A stretch of DNA of 64,000 bases, taken from contig NZ_JBDUUH010000001.1 in the NCBI RefSeq assembly GCF_039939195.1, positions 992,001 through 1,056,000 on the forward strand. The letters run 5' to 3'. Positions 43,306-51,463 of the stretch are shown piece after piece. Source of the DNA: Foliimonas ilicis (GTDB lineage: Bacteria; Pseudomonadota; Alphaproteobacteria; Rhizobiales; Rhizobiaceae). The notes below the pieces were generated by a model, which searched no databases, was not told the DNA's origin, and saw nothing but the letters and a program-made list of their open reading frames with translations. Position 1 is the stretch's first letter; every line of letters begins with the position of its first letter. The position numbers were made by a program, and so were the translations under genes.

Positions 43306-44630
43306 GCATGACGAATATCATCCTTCGCGGGCGCACCTTGTCGTTCGTTCGCTGGCCGGATAGCGGCGACGATGCCGCATCTTATGTGTATGAAGAAGAC
43401 GGTGCGCTGCTTGTCGGCGGGGGCAAGATCATTGCCGCCGGGACGTTCGCAGATGTCTCGTCGAAGGCCGGGCCGGACGTAAAAATCATCGACCATCGCC
43501 CGCATCTCATTCTGCCGGGGTTCATCGATTGCCATGTTCACATGCCGCAGATGCAGATCATTGCATCCTACGGCGCCGAGTTGCTGGACTGGCTGAACAC
43601 CTACACTTTCCCCGAAGAGGCCAAGTTCCGTGATGCCCAGCATGGCAGGCGCATTGCGCGGCTCTTTCTGGAAGAAATGATACGAAACGGCACGACCAGC
43701 GTCGTCGCCTATTGCTCGGTGCACAAGCAGTCGGTCGAGGCTTTCTTCGAAGAAAGTCATGGCCGCAACATGCTGAACATCGCCGGTAAGGTGATGATGG
43801 ATCGCAACGCGCTGGAGGCCGTGCTCGACACGCCGCAATCCAGCTATGACGACAGCAAGGCGCTGATCGGCGAATGGCACGGCAAGGGCCGTCAGCATTA
43901 TGCGGTGACGCCGCGTTTCGCCATCACCTCCAGCCCGGAGCAGATGGAGATGGCAGGCGCGCTGATGCGCGAGCATCCTGATCTTCATATGCAGACGCAT
44001 CTTTCCGAAAACCATGCGGAAATCGCGTTCACGCAGGAGCTTTATCCGTGGTCGAAGGACTATACGGATGTCTATGAGCATTACGGCCTGCTCGGTCGCA
44101 AAAGCCTGTTCGGGCATAGCATTCATTTGAGCGAGCGCGAGGCGGATGCGCTTTCCGACAGCGGTTCGGTGGCGGTTTTCTGCCCGACCTCCAATCTGTT
44201 TCTTGGTTCCGGGCTGTTCGATTATCAGCGCTACCGGCAGCGCGAAAAGCCTATCCGCATTGCGGTTGCGACCGATGTCGGCGGCGGCACGAGTTACTCG
44301 ATGCTGCGCACGATGGACGAGGGCTATAAGGTGATCGCGCTGAATGGCGAAAAGCTCAATCCGCTGGCGTCTTTCTGGCAAATCACGCTGGGCAACGCGC
44401 AGACGCTTTCGCTGGAAGATAAGATCGGCACGCTGGAACCCGGAACCGATGCCGATGTCGTGGTGATTGACAGCGGTGCGACGCCCGGAATGCGCCTTCG
44501 CATGGAGACGATCAAATCGCTGACTGAAGAGCTTTTCATGCTGCAGACGCTCGGTGACGATCGGGCAATCGCTGAAGTCTACGTCGCCGGAAAACCCTCG
44601 AAAACCACGCTGGAATCGCTCCTTCCCTGA
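43302..44630 (+). CDS. guaD: guanine deaminase
   Basis: 442 residues, amidohydrolase superfamily. Metal ligands: PGFIDCHVHMPQ (HxH near residues 78-80), QTHLSENHAEI, GHSIHLSERE, and the late Asp in VATDVGGGTSYSML. It deaminates guanine to xanthine for XdhAB. Start chosen at ATG 43302 overlapping the puuD stop (ATGA); ATG 43308 is an alternative. After its stop there is a tandem CCCTGATCCGG repeat (44625-44648) of no clear role. Confidence 0.95.
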   Translation: MSMTNIILRGRTLSFVRWPDSGDDAASYVYEEDGALLVGGGKIIAAGTFADVSSKAGPDVKIIDHRPHLILPGFIDCHVHMPQMQIIASYGAELLDWLNTYTFPEEAKFRDAQHGRRIARLFLEEMIRNGTTSVVAYCSVHKQSVEAFFEESHGRNMLNIAGKVMMDRNALEAVLDTPQSSYDDSKALIGEWHGKGRQHYAVTPRFAITSSPEQMEMAGALMREHPDLHMQTHLSENHAEIAFTQELYPWSKDYTDVYEHYGLLGRKSLFGHSIHLSEREADALSDSGSVAVFCPTSNLFLGSGLFDYQRYRQREKPIRIAVATDVGGGTSYSMLRTMDEGYKVIALNGEKLNPLASFWQITLGNAQTLSLEDKIGTLEPGTDADVVVIDSGATPGMRLRMETIKSLTEELFMLQTLGDDRAIAEVYVAGKPSKTTLESLLP

Positions 44631-44719
44631 TCCGGGCCCTGATCCGGACTTGACCCATGGTCATCATGCCATAAAACCACGGCATCGATTATGGGCTTTG
44701 CTGAATCGTGGAGGAAGAA

Positions 44720-45229
44720 TTGGGCGTTGCTGACGAAATCCAGATCATCATCCGGCAGGAGGGGGAACTGGTGTTTCCAGCCTTCGACGAGGCTGCAGCC
44801 TTCGCCATCGGCTCAAGGATCCGCGACCGGGCGCTGAAGGACGGTCTCGGCATCATCGTGGATATCCGCACCTGGGACCGGCCGCTGTTTTACGCTGCGA
44901 TGCCGGGCTCGAACGCGTCCAACCCGGACTGGGCACGCCGGAAGATCAATGTCGTAAAGCGCTTCCTGAAAAGCACTTACCGCATGGTGCTAGAGCAGGA
45001 ACGGCCCGACCGCACGTTCAAGCCCGGAGAGGGGCTGGACATAGCCGACTATGTGCTGGCTGGAGGCGGCTTTCCCATTACGGTCAGGGGTGCGGGGGTT
45101 ATCGGTTGCATTGCCGTCTCAGGCCTGCCTGAAAGGCAGGATCACGAAGTGGTGGTTCGGGCTCTGTCCGAGCATCTGGGAGTGGACCATGCGGCATTGG
45201 CTTTGCCAGCCGAGGCATCCAAGTCATGA
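44720..45229 (+). CDS. UPF0303 / HbpS-like heme-degrading-domain protein
   Basis: 169 residues. I chose the TTG at 44720 because GGAGG lies 5 nt upstream; a GTG at 44708 is in frame but lacks a ribosome site. The sequence (ELVFPAFDEAAAFAIGSRIR, KINVVKRF, ADYVLAGGGFPITVRG, VIGCIAVSGLPERQDHEVVV) matches UPF0303, a relative of the DUF336/GlcG/HbpS fold. The biochemical role is not established. It is coupled to the glycerate kinase gene by ATGA overlap, and GlcG-like proteins often accompany glycolate/glyoxylate genes, which suits the glyoxylate end of purine breakdown. Confidence 0.85.
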   Translation: MGVADEIQIIIRQEGELVFPAFDEAAAFAIGSRIRDRALKDGLGIIVDIRTWDRPLFYAAMPGSNASNPDWARRKINVVKRFLKSTYRMVLEQERPDRTFKPGEGLDIADYVLAGGGFPITVRGAGVIGCIAVSGLPERQDHEVVVRALSEHLGVDHAALALPAEASKS

Positions 45230-46500
45230 GCGGTACACGCGAACTCGATCCCAAAACCTTCCTCGTCTCCATTTTTGAAGCGGCGGTTGCTGCTGCCGAC
45301 CCTGAAAAAACCATCCGGGACCATCTGCCCGAAAAGCCGAAAGGCCGCACGATCGTCGTCGGCGCGGGCAAGGGGGCTGCGCAAATGGCGGCTGCATTGG
45401 AGAAAGCCTGGGACGGACCGCTCGAAGGCGTGGTCGTGACCCGTTACGGATATTCGGCCCCTTGCGAGCGCATCCGGGTCATCGAGGCGGCGCATCCGGT
45501 GCCGGACGAGGCGGGCCTCAAGGCTTCGAAACTGCTGCTCGATCAGGTTGCCGGTCTTAGCAAAGATGATCTGGTGATCGCGCTTATCTGCGGCGGTGGT
45601 TCGGCACTGTTGCCTGCGCCGCCGGAAGGCTTGACGCTTCAGGACGAAATCGCAGTCAATGAGGCGCTGCTGGCGTCCGGTGCGCCGATCTCGGCGATGA
45701 ATGCTGTGCGCAAGCACATTTCGCGGATCAAGGGCGGCAGGCTTGCCGCGGCTGCGCATCCGGCCCGCGTGGTCTCGCTCGTCGTTTCCGATATTCCCGG
45801 CGACAATCCCGCACTCGTTGCTTCCGGCCCGACGGTGCCCGATCATGCAACGCGGGCGGATGCGCTGAAGATCATCGAGACTTACGGCATGAAACTGCCG
45901 GAGGCGGTGATGGCGCATTTCAAATCCGCCAAGGCAGATGCACCGAAACCCGACGATACGGTTTTTGCAAATCACGAAGTGCGGCTGATTGCGTCGGCTG
46001 CCGTCTCGCTGGAAGCAGCGGCAGCGCTTGCAAAAGCGCAGGGCATCGAGACTGTCATCCTTTCGGATTCGATCGAAGGCGAGGCGCGCGAAGTCGGGTC
46101 GGTTCACGCGGCAATCGCGCGTGAAGTCGCGCTTCGCGACCGGCCCTTCAAAAAACCGGTGCTCATCCTGTCAGGTGGCGAGACGACCGTGACGCTGAAA
46201 GCCAAAGGCAAGGGCGGCCGCAACAGCGAGTTCCTGCTGGCGTTTGCTATCGGGATAGATGGCGTTTCCGGGATCGATGCATTGGCCGCGGATACGGATG
46301 GCATCGACGGTTCGGAAGACAATGCCGGCGCTTTCGCAGATGGCAGTACTGCCGTTCGCATGCGCAAAGCGGGTGCCGACGCCAAGGCACTTCTTGCCGC
46401 AAACAATGCTTGGACGGCCTTCGATACAGTCGATGATCTTTTCGTTCCGGGACCAACGGGGACGAATGTGAATGATCTTCGGGCTATTTTGATCAGGTAG
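45226..46500 (+). CDS. ttuD: glycerate 2-kinase (DUF4147/MOFRL)
   Basis: 424 residues. The N-terminal DUF4147 domain contains IVVGAGKGAAQMAAALE, LICGGGSALLPAP and the SDIPGDNP loop. The C-terminal MOFRL domain shows LSGGETTVTLKAKGKGGRN and ADTDGIDGSEDNAGA. It phosphorylates D-glycerate, usually at the 2-position. In context it closes the path from allantoin-derived glyoxylate through tartronate semialdehyde and glycerate into central metabolism; carboligase and reductase genes are not here. Confidence 0.92.
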   Translation: MSGTRELDPKTFLVSIFEAAVAAADPEKTIRDHLPEKPKGRTIVVGAGKGAAQMAAALEKAWDGPLEGVVVTRYGYSAPCERIRVIEAAHPVPDEAGLKASKLLLDQVAGLSKDDLVIALICGGGSALLPAPPEGLTLQDEIAVNEALLASGAPISAMNAVRKHISRIKGGRLAAAAHPARVVSLVVSDIPGDNPALVASGPTVPDHATRADALKIIETYGMKLPEAVMAHFKSAKADAPKPDDTVFANHEVRLIASAAVSLEAAAALAKAQGIETVILSDSIEGEAREVGSVHAAIAREVALRDRPFKKPVLILSGGETTVTLKAKGKGGRNSEFLLAFAIGIDGVSGIDALAADTDGIDGSEDNAGAFADGSTAVRMRKAGADAKALLAANNAWTAFDTVDDLFVPGPTGTNVNDLRAILIR

Positions 46501-46505
46501 GTTGC

Positions 46506-47975
46506 CTAATTGGCCGCCATTAACCGCTTCACCGCTTTCATATCGGCCAGAAACCGTTGGCGCTCAGCCTGTGCATCGGAAGGGTCGGGGATGCGGAGTA
46601 TGAAAGACGGGTGGATGGTCAGGAACACAGCCAAGCCGTCGTCACGGGTCACGACTTCGCCGCGCATTTTTGTGACCGGAATAGCCCTGCCTAACAGCGA
46701 TTGGGCGGCGGTCGCGCCGAGCGCTACGACAAGGTCAGGTTTGAGGATTTCGAGTTCCTTGTCGATCCACCAGCGGCAGGCCTGAACCTCTCCGGCGTTC
46801 GGCTTCTTGTGCAGACGGTGCTTGCCGCGTGGCTCGAATTTGAAATGTTTTACCGCATTGGTCACATATACGATCGTGCGGTCGAGTGCGGCCAGTTCAA
46901 GCGTTTCATCGAAAACCTTGCCCGCCGGGCCGACGAATGGCTTGCCCGCAATGTCCTCCTGATCGCCCGGTTGCTCGCCGACGAAAACCACGCGTGCATC
47001 GTCGGGGCCTTCGCCGAACACGGTCTGCGTCGCTTCGCGCCAAAGCGGGCAACGTTTGCAGCCGCTTGCAGCCTTTCGTAGTTCGGAAATTGATGTCGCA
47101 TCAGCTCCGTCGTCCTTTTCTTCGGGACCATCGGATTTCGGCCAGTGTTTCGCCTGAATTTTCGCATGATGCGGCGCGGGCTGGGTGGGCATTTTGGCAA
47201 CCATTTCCTTCGCGGCCTCCTCCGCTCCGGCTATCATGCCGGGAATGAGCGAGGCCTCGGGAAGGTTCCGCCAATATTTCTTCGGCATCTCAGCCTGCAT
47301 CGCCTTCACCTTGAGGCGGGCGGGATTGAAGATATTCTGGAAATAGGTGCGCCAGAGCTCTTCCGCGGCATCCTCTGTCGGCGCGTCCTTCTTCGATGCG
47401 GCGGGGCCGATCGTCAGCGTTTCGCCGTCCCAACTGGCGGATGCCTGCGGGGTGAGGATCGTCCAGTTCATACCGGTGAAGCGGCGTACGAAAAATGGCG
47501 CGTTGCGCTCGACGATAAAATGCGCCGGCTCGAACCATGCCACGTATTTTTCCGGCGTGGCGTCGCCGATTTTTCTGAACCGCACGAAAGCGCGCATCTT
47601 GTGAATGTCGCGCCGAACGGCTTTGTCCATAGTTTCGAAACGGCGAATGTCCGGGTCAGAAGCGATCCTGACGAGATCCGGCTCGGTACGCATGCGCCAG
47701 AGCAGCCGATAGAGAAACGAAAAGCGCTCGGAGTCGGAATTGCAGATTACGGCTTCGGCGCGCGCGATGAACTCCTGGCGGACATTGAGCGCGGCGCCTT
47801 CGGGGATTTCAGGAAGGCCGGAGGCCACGCCCGGCGCAATTTCCCATGAAATATCGTGCGGCGTGATGTCGTTGAGCACCAATCGGCGGGCCGCATCGCG
47901 CCAGCCTGCAAAATCGGTTTCGCTCTGCAGATTGACAGTGTAGCGGGCAAAGCCGAGTTCGCGGGCGGTGTTCAT
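46506..47975 (-). CDS. DUF4130-UdgX fusion, uracil-DNA glycosylase-like
   Basis: 489 residues from ATG 47975, which overlaps the radical SAM stop by one base (TGATG). Residues 1-250 are the DUF4130/'SAM-linked' domain (RFSFLYRLLWRMRTEP, FEPAHFIVERNAPFFVRRF). The last 200 are a UdgX-family UDG: Cys pair GCKRCPLW, GEQPGDQEDIAGKPFVGPAG, YVTNAVKHFKF, the R-loop GKHRLHKKPN with the reactive His near 389, and IHPSFILR. UdgX of Mycobacterium binds uracil-DNA covalently through that His; here the usual KRRIH reads KHRLH. Fusion and partner are as in the known 'rSAM-linked UDG' gene pair, whose function is not established. Confidence 0.92.
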   Translation of the reverse strand: MNTARELGFARYTVNLQSETDFAGWRDAARRLVLNDITPHDISWEIAPGVASGLPEIPEGAALNVRQEFIARAEAVICNSDSERFSFLYRLLWRMRTEPDLVRIASDPDIRRFETMDKAVRRDIHKMRAFVRFRKIGDATPEKYVAWFEPAHFIVERNAPFFVRRFTGMNWTILTPQASASWDGETLTIGPAASKKDAPTEDAAEELWRTYFQNIFNPARLKVKAMQAEMPKKYWRNLPEASLIPGMIAGAEEAAKEMVAKMPTQPAPHHAKIQAKHWPKSDGPEEKDDGADATSISELRKAASGCKRCPLWREATQTVFGEGPDDARVVFVGEQPGDQEDIAGKPFVGPAGKVFDETLELAALDRTIVYVTNAVKHFKFEPRGKHRLHKKPNAGEVQACRWWIDKELEILKPDLVVALGATAAQSLLGRAIPVTKMRGEVVTRDDGLAVFLTIHPSFILRIPDPSDAQAERQRFLADMKAVKRLMAAN

Positions 47976-49210
47976 CAAAACAGCGAGAGTTGCTGGGCGG
48001 GCGGTGTGAGCCGCTGGCGAAGATGCGCCTCATCGGTCTGCGTGCCGGGCGACCAGCCTTCAGCAACGATGAAGGGTCGGACTTTGGTGACGGATGCGCA
48101 AAGACGGCCAACGTCCTCAAGCCGCAGGCGGCGATAGCGGCGGCTTTCGAGAATGCGCTTGACCGCTTTCGTGCCGAGACCTGGCACGCGCAGCAGCATT
48201 TCGCGGTCTGCGCGGTTCACGTCCAGCGGAAAAATCGCGCGGTTGCGCAAAGCCCAGGCGAGTTTTGGGTCGATTTCGAGATCGAGCATGCCATCTGCGC
48301 TGCCATGCAGAATTTCCCCTTCGGCAAAGCCGTAAAAACGCATCAGCCAATCGGCTTGATAAAGCCTGTGTTCGCGCATCAAGGGCGGTTTGCGCAAAGG
48401 CAGGGCGGAGGACGAATCGGGGATCGGGCTGAAGGCGGAATAATAGACGCGGCGCAGGTGGTAGCTGCCGTAAAGCCGCGCGCTGGCCTTCAATATGCCT
48501 GCATCCGCGGTGGCATCCGCGCCAATAATCATTTGAGTGGACTGGCCACCCGGCGCGAAACGCTGCTTCTTTTTGCTGAAAGGCGCGGGCTCTGCCTTTT
48601 CCTCGATTTTAGCGCGCAGATTGGCCATGGAAAGGCGGATCGTTTCCGGCTTCTTTTCCGGCGCGAGGCGTTTTACGCCCTCATCGGTCGGCAGTTCGAC
48701 ATTGATCGACAATCGGTCTGCGTAGCGCCCAGCTTGTTCGGTAAGCTCCGGCGCGCATTCGGGAATGGTCTTGAGATGGATGTAACCGGCGTAATTATGC
48801 TCCTCGCGCAAACGCCGTGCGATTTCCACCATTTCGCCCATCGTCTCGTCAGGCGAACGGATGACGCCGGAGGATAGGAACAGCCCCTCGATATAGTTGC
48901 GCTTGTAAAATTCCAGCGTGAGACTGACCACCTCATCTATCGTGAAGCGCGCGCGGGCGACGTTCGAGGACGAACGGTTGATGCAATAGCTGCAATCATA
49001 GATGCAGAAATTAGTAAGAAGGATTTTCAGTAGCGAGATGCATCGTCCGTCCGGTGCATAGGAATGGCAGATGCCCATGCCTTCGGTTGAGCCAATACCG
49101 CCGGATTTCAGAGAGTTGCGACCGCCAGCACCTGACGACGCGCAAGACGCATCGTATTTCGCTGCATCGGAGAGAATCGCAAGTTTTTGACGTGTCGAAA
49201 GAACGGCCAT
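47975..49210 (-). CDS. radical SAM / HhH putative DNA repair protein
   Basis: 411 residues. The 4Fe-4S site is Cys69, Cys73, Cys76 in NFCIYDCSYCINR. The N-terminal 60 residues include further cysteines (ASCASSGAGG, GICHSY). A helix-hairpin-helix, RVPGLGTKAVKRIL (about 340-355), should bind DNA. The chain ends in QQLSLF, matching the QL(S/D)LF beta-sliding-clamp motif. The family is known as the radical SAM partner of UdgX-like proteins, but its reaction is unknown. A LexA box lies 2 bp before the start codon on the upstream side, so DNA-damage induction is likely. It may process a damaged or crosslinked base. Confidence 0.92.
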   Translation of the reverse strand: MAVLSTRQKLAILSDAAKYDASCASSGAGGRNSLKSGGIGSTEGMGICHSYAPDGRCISLLKILLTNFCIYDCSYCINRSSSNVARARFTIDEVVSLTLEFYKRNYIEGLFLSSGVIRSPDETMGEMVEIARRLREEHNYAGYIHLKTIPECAPELTEQAGRYADRLSINVELPTDEGVKRLAPEKKPETIRLSMANLRAKIEEKAEPAPFSKKKQRFAPGGQSTQMIIGADATADAGILKASARLYGSYHLRRVYYSAFSPIPDSSSALPLRKPPLMREHRLYQADWLMRFYGFAEGEILHGSADGMLDLEIDPKLAWALRNRAIFPLDVNRADREMLLRVPGLGTKAVKRILESRRYRRLRLEDVGRLCASVTKVRPFIVAEGWSPGTQTDEAHLRQRLTPPAQQLSLF

Positions 49211-49212
49211 TT

Positions 49213-49227
49213 GTTCATGGTATGTTC
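49213..49227 (-). promoter_or_regulatory. LexA (SOS) box of the radical SAM-UdgX operon
   Basis: GTTC (49213-49216), seven bases, GTTC (49224-49227) on the plus strand equals GAAC-N7-GAAC on the coding strand. This is exactly the direct-repeat LexA site of alphaproteobacteria. It ends 2 bp before the ATG, overlapping where the ribosome site would be. Confidence 0.8.
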
Positions 49228-49244
49228 TTTCGTGTGTGGAGGCT

Positions 49245-49258
49245 ATAACAATTGTTAT
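49245..49258. promoter_or_regulatory. 14-bp perfect palindrome in the SOS operon promoter
   Basis: ATAACAATTGTTAT is fully self-complementary and lies 17 bp upstream of the LexA box, just after the glutamine-synthetase-like gene's stop region. Read on the coding strand it contains TTGTTATAG, which may include a -10 hexamer. It could be a second operator or simply promoter sequence. Confidence 0.4.
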
Positions 49259-49269
49259 GCCTCTGCCGT

Positions 49270-50676
49270 TTAAACCTCGTGGAGGTAAAGGTGGTAGTCG
49301 AGTTCGCTGACCGTGCGGGCGACGCGCAGATATTCGGCGTGTTTTATCTCGGTGAAGGTGCGGTGCAAATCTTCGCCCAGCGCGTGCTTCAGGAAGGTTG
49401 AAGCGCGGGCGGCTTCGATTGCGGTGCGCCAGTCGGATGGCATGGCGTTTTCGGCGGAAGCGGGTGCCTCGTAGCCATTTCCGGTTGTTTCCGGGCCGGG
49501 ATCGAGCTTTTCGTCCAATCCCTTCGCTATGCCTGCAAGAACAGTCGCGGCGACGAGATAAGGGTTTGCATCGACGCCTGAAGGGCGATGTTCAAGGCGG
49601 CGGTTCGCTGTGTTTCCGGCCGGAACGCGCAGAGCGACCGACCGGTTGTTTACGCCCCATGTGGGTGCGACCGGCGCGTAAGATTGCGCGACGAAGCGGC
49701 GCCATGAATTGGCGTGCGGGGCAAAAACCAGCATGGATTCGGCCATAGTGGAGGCAAGCCCGCCGAGCGAATGGAGCAGCGCAGGTGCCCATTCCCCTTC
49801 TTTGACTTCGGCAAAAACGTTCTTGCCTTCGTCATTTTGCATCGACACGTGAAGATGCATGCCGGAGCCTGCATATTTCTCGATGGGCTTTGCCATAAAA
49901 CAGGCAGTTACGCCGTGACGACGCGCAGCAGCGCGCACGATACGCTTCAACAAAACCAGATCATCGGCGGCTTGCAGGATGCTCTTGCGGTAATGCAGGG
50001 TCAGTTCGTACTGCCCCGGCGCATATTCCGAAATGACGGTTTCGGCCGGAATGCCTTGCGCTTTCGCAGCGGCGTAAATGTCGGAGAAAAGCGGCTCCAT
50101 GCCGTGAAGATGATCGACCGAATAGACCTCGGTCTTGCCACTAATGCGACCGTCGAGCACGGCGGATGCGGGCTGGACGCGGCCATCGGCATCGCGCTCA
50201 TTGGCCAGCAGGAAGAATTCGAGTTCGAACGCGCCTGCGGGGTGCAGGCCCTTTGCTTCAAGCGCTGCGATCTGGCGAACAAGCGCATGGCGCGGGTCCG
50301 ATGTCATCGGCGCGCCGTCGAGGTGATACATCGACATCAGCACCTGCCCGCGTGGCGGGTTGGTGCCGAAAAGTGGCTTCAACGTGCCGGGTATCGGCCA
50401 TGCGCGCAGGTCGCCATCGCCCGAATCCCAGATCAGGCCGGTTTCGTGAACGTCCTCGCCGGTGATGTCGAGGCCGAGGATCGAGATCGGCATATGCCGC
50501 CCGCCCTCGTAAATGCCCGGCAGTTCGTGGCGGCGGATGATCTTGCCGCGCCCGACGCCGTTCGCGTCGGTCAGCACGATGTCGAAGGCTTCTATTTCGG
50601 GGTGCGCTTCGAGGAAGGAATTTGCCTCGGCGATGGTCGAACCGGTCGGTGAAGTCATGATTTCGCTCTGTTGCAT
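49270..50676 (-). CDS. glutamine synthetase family ligase (PuuA/GlnT-like)
   Basis: 468 residues from ATG 50676; ATG 50658 is an alternative. Type I GS-like core: EFFLLANERD-region metal Glu, PGQYELTLHYRKSILQAADD, GSGMHLHVSM, NNRSVALRVPAG and RRLEHRPSGVDANPYL. The N-terminal beta-grasp is the divergent, non-glutamine-synthetase type (DIVLTDANGVGRGKII). Such proteins gamma-glutamylate amines or putrescine. The substrate is unknown; no polyamine genes adjoin it, though a gamma-glutamyl hydrolase is encoded 7 kb away. Confidence 0.87.
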   Translation of the reverse strand: MQQSEIMTSPTGSTIAEANSFLEAHPEIEAFDIVLTDANGVGRGKIIRRHELPGIYEGGRHMPISILGLDITGEDVHETGLIWDSGDGDLRAWPIPGTLKPLFGTNPPRGQVLMSMYHLDGAPMTSDPRHALVRQIAALEAKGLHPAGAFELEFFLLANERDADGRVQPASAVLDGRISGKTEVYSVDHLHGMEPLFSDIYAAAKAQGIPAETVISEYAPGQYELTLHYRKSILQAADDLVLLKRIVRAAARRHGVTACFMAKPIEKYAGSGMHLHVSMQNDEGKNVFAEVKEGEWAPALLHSLGGLASTMAESMLVFAPHANSWRRFVAQSYAPVAPTWGVNNRSVALRVPAGNTANRRLEHRPSGVDANPYLVAATVLAGIAKGLDEKLDPGPETTGNGYEAPASAENAMPSDWRTAIEAARASTFLKHALGEDLHRTFTEIKHAEYLRVARTVSELDYHLYLHEV

Positions 50677-50778
50677 AACGCTTGTCTCATGCCGAAAGCG
50701 CTCCTGCAATATCAAGACGTGTGCCACGATGCCGAAACAATTGGTATTCAGACAAGGGTTATGAAGCGGAGGTTTCGA

Positions 50779-51231
50779 ATGCGTCGTGTTTTATTGGCCG
50801 GGATCGGTTTGATGTTTGCAGCACCGGCAATGGCGTCCGGCGGGATTTCATGCAGCGTCGATGACGGCAAGGCCAGGCTCGAACTGAATGGTGCCACAAG
50901 CCGGGGCATGGGCGGGGCTTTCTTCAGCTTTGGCGCGGAACTGACGCTTGCCGACCCGCAAATCAACGCGGATTTGCGCAAGATTGCATTCGAACGCGCG
51001 CATCTCGCCCAGAACTGGCACGACGAAAAGGAATTGAAGCTGCGCCTTTACCGAGAGCGGGAGGGTGACAAGCCGCATGGCTATGTCGAACTTCTGATCG
51101 AGACCGAACTGTCGGAAGAAGGGATTTTCAAAGGGCGCTATGTCGCCGAGGTCTACGACATGACCGACGCGAAGGACAGCATGGCAAAGACTGTGAAGAT
51201 CGAGGGCGCGGTGGAGTGTATGGCGGAGTAA
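50779..51231 (+). CDS. periplasmic protein of unknown function
   Basis: 150 residues. ATG 50779 is preceded by GGAGG at 6 nt, better than ATG 50761 which itself encodes that site. The signal peptide is MRRVLLAGIGLMFAAPAMAS with cleavage after AMA. The mature protein is beta-rich and charged (GISCSVDDGKARLELNGATS at its start), with two Cys (in ISCSV and VECMAE) that could form a disulfide. No family is recognised. A type 1 palindromic repeat follows 35 bp downstream. Confidence 0.75.
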   Translation: MRRVLLAGIGLMFAAPAMASGGISCSVDDGKARLELNGATSRGMGGAFFSFGAELTLADPQINADLRKIAFERAHLAQNWHDEKELKLRLYREREGDKPHGYVELLIETELSEEGIFKGRYVAEVYDMTDAKDSMAKTVKIEGAVECMAE

Positions 51232-51266
51232 ATGGAGCGGTTCCTGTTTTGATGGAATCACGAGGC

Positions 51267-51425
51267 GCCCCTCTCTGTCCTGCCGGACATTTCCCCCACA
51301 GGTGGGGAGATTGGCTGACACAACTCTCGGTATTCATTCTGCGACGTCAGCAATTGGTGCCGCGCTTTAATGTTAGCGTAATCTCCCCACCTGTGGGGGA
51401 GATGTCCGGCAGGACAGAGGGGGGC
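51267..51425. repeat. palindromic repeat element, type 1, copy C
   Basis: Arms 51267-51311 and 51381-51425 are inverted 45-mers of the copy A/B family, the left arm carrying a few substitutions (CTCTCTGTCC, GACATTTCCC). The 69-nt core is unrelated to those of A and B. It lies between convergent genes. Confidence 0.92.
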
Positions 51426-51463
51426 GCTGTCCCGCCAGCGGTTCTATCTAAAAATGAAGGGCT

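Noticed and set aside
44625..44648. Tandem CCCTGATCCGG repeat as a regulatory site
   Set aside because: Only two copies, one overlapping the guaD stop codon, with no known site resemblance; could be simple slippage duplication.
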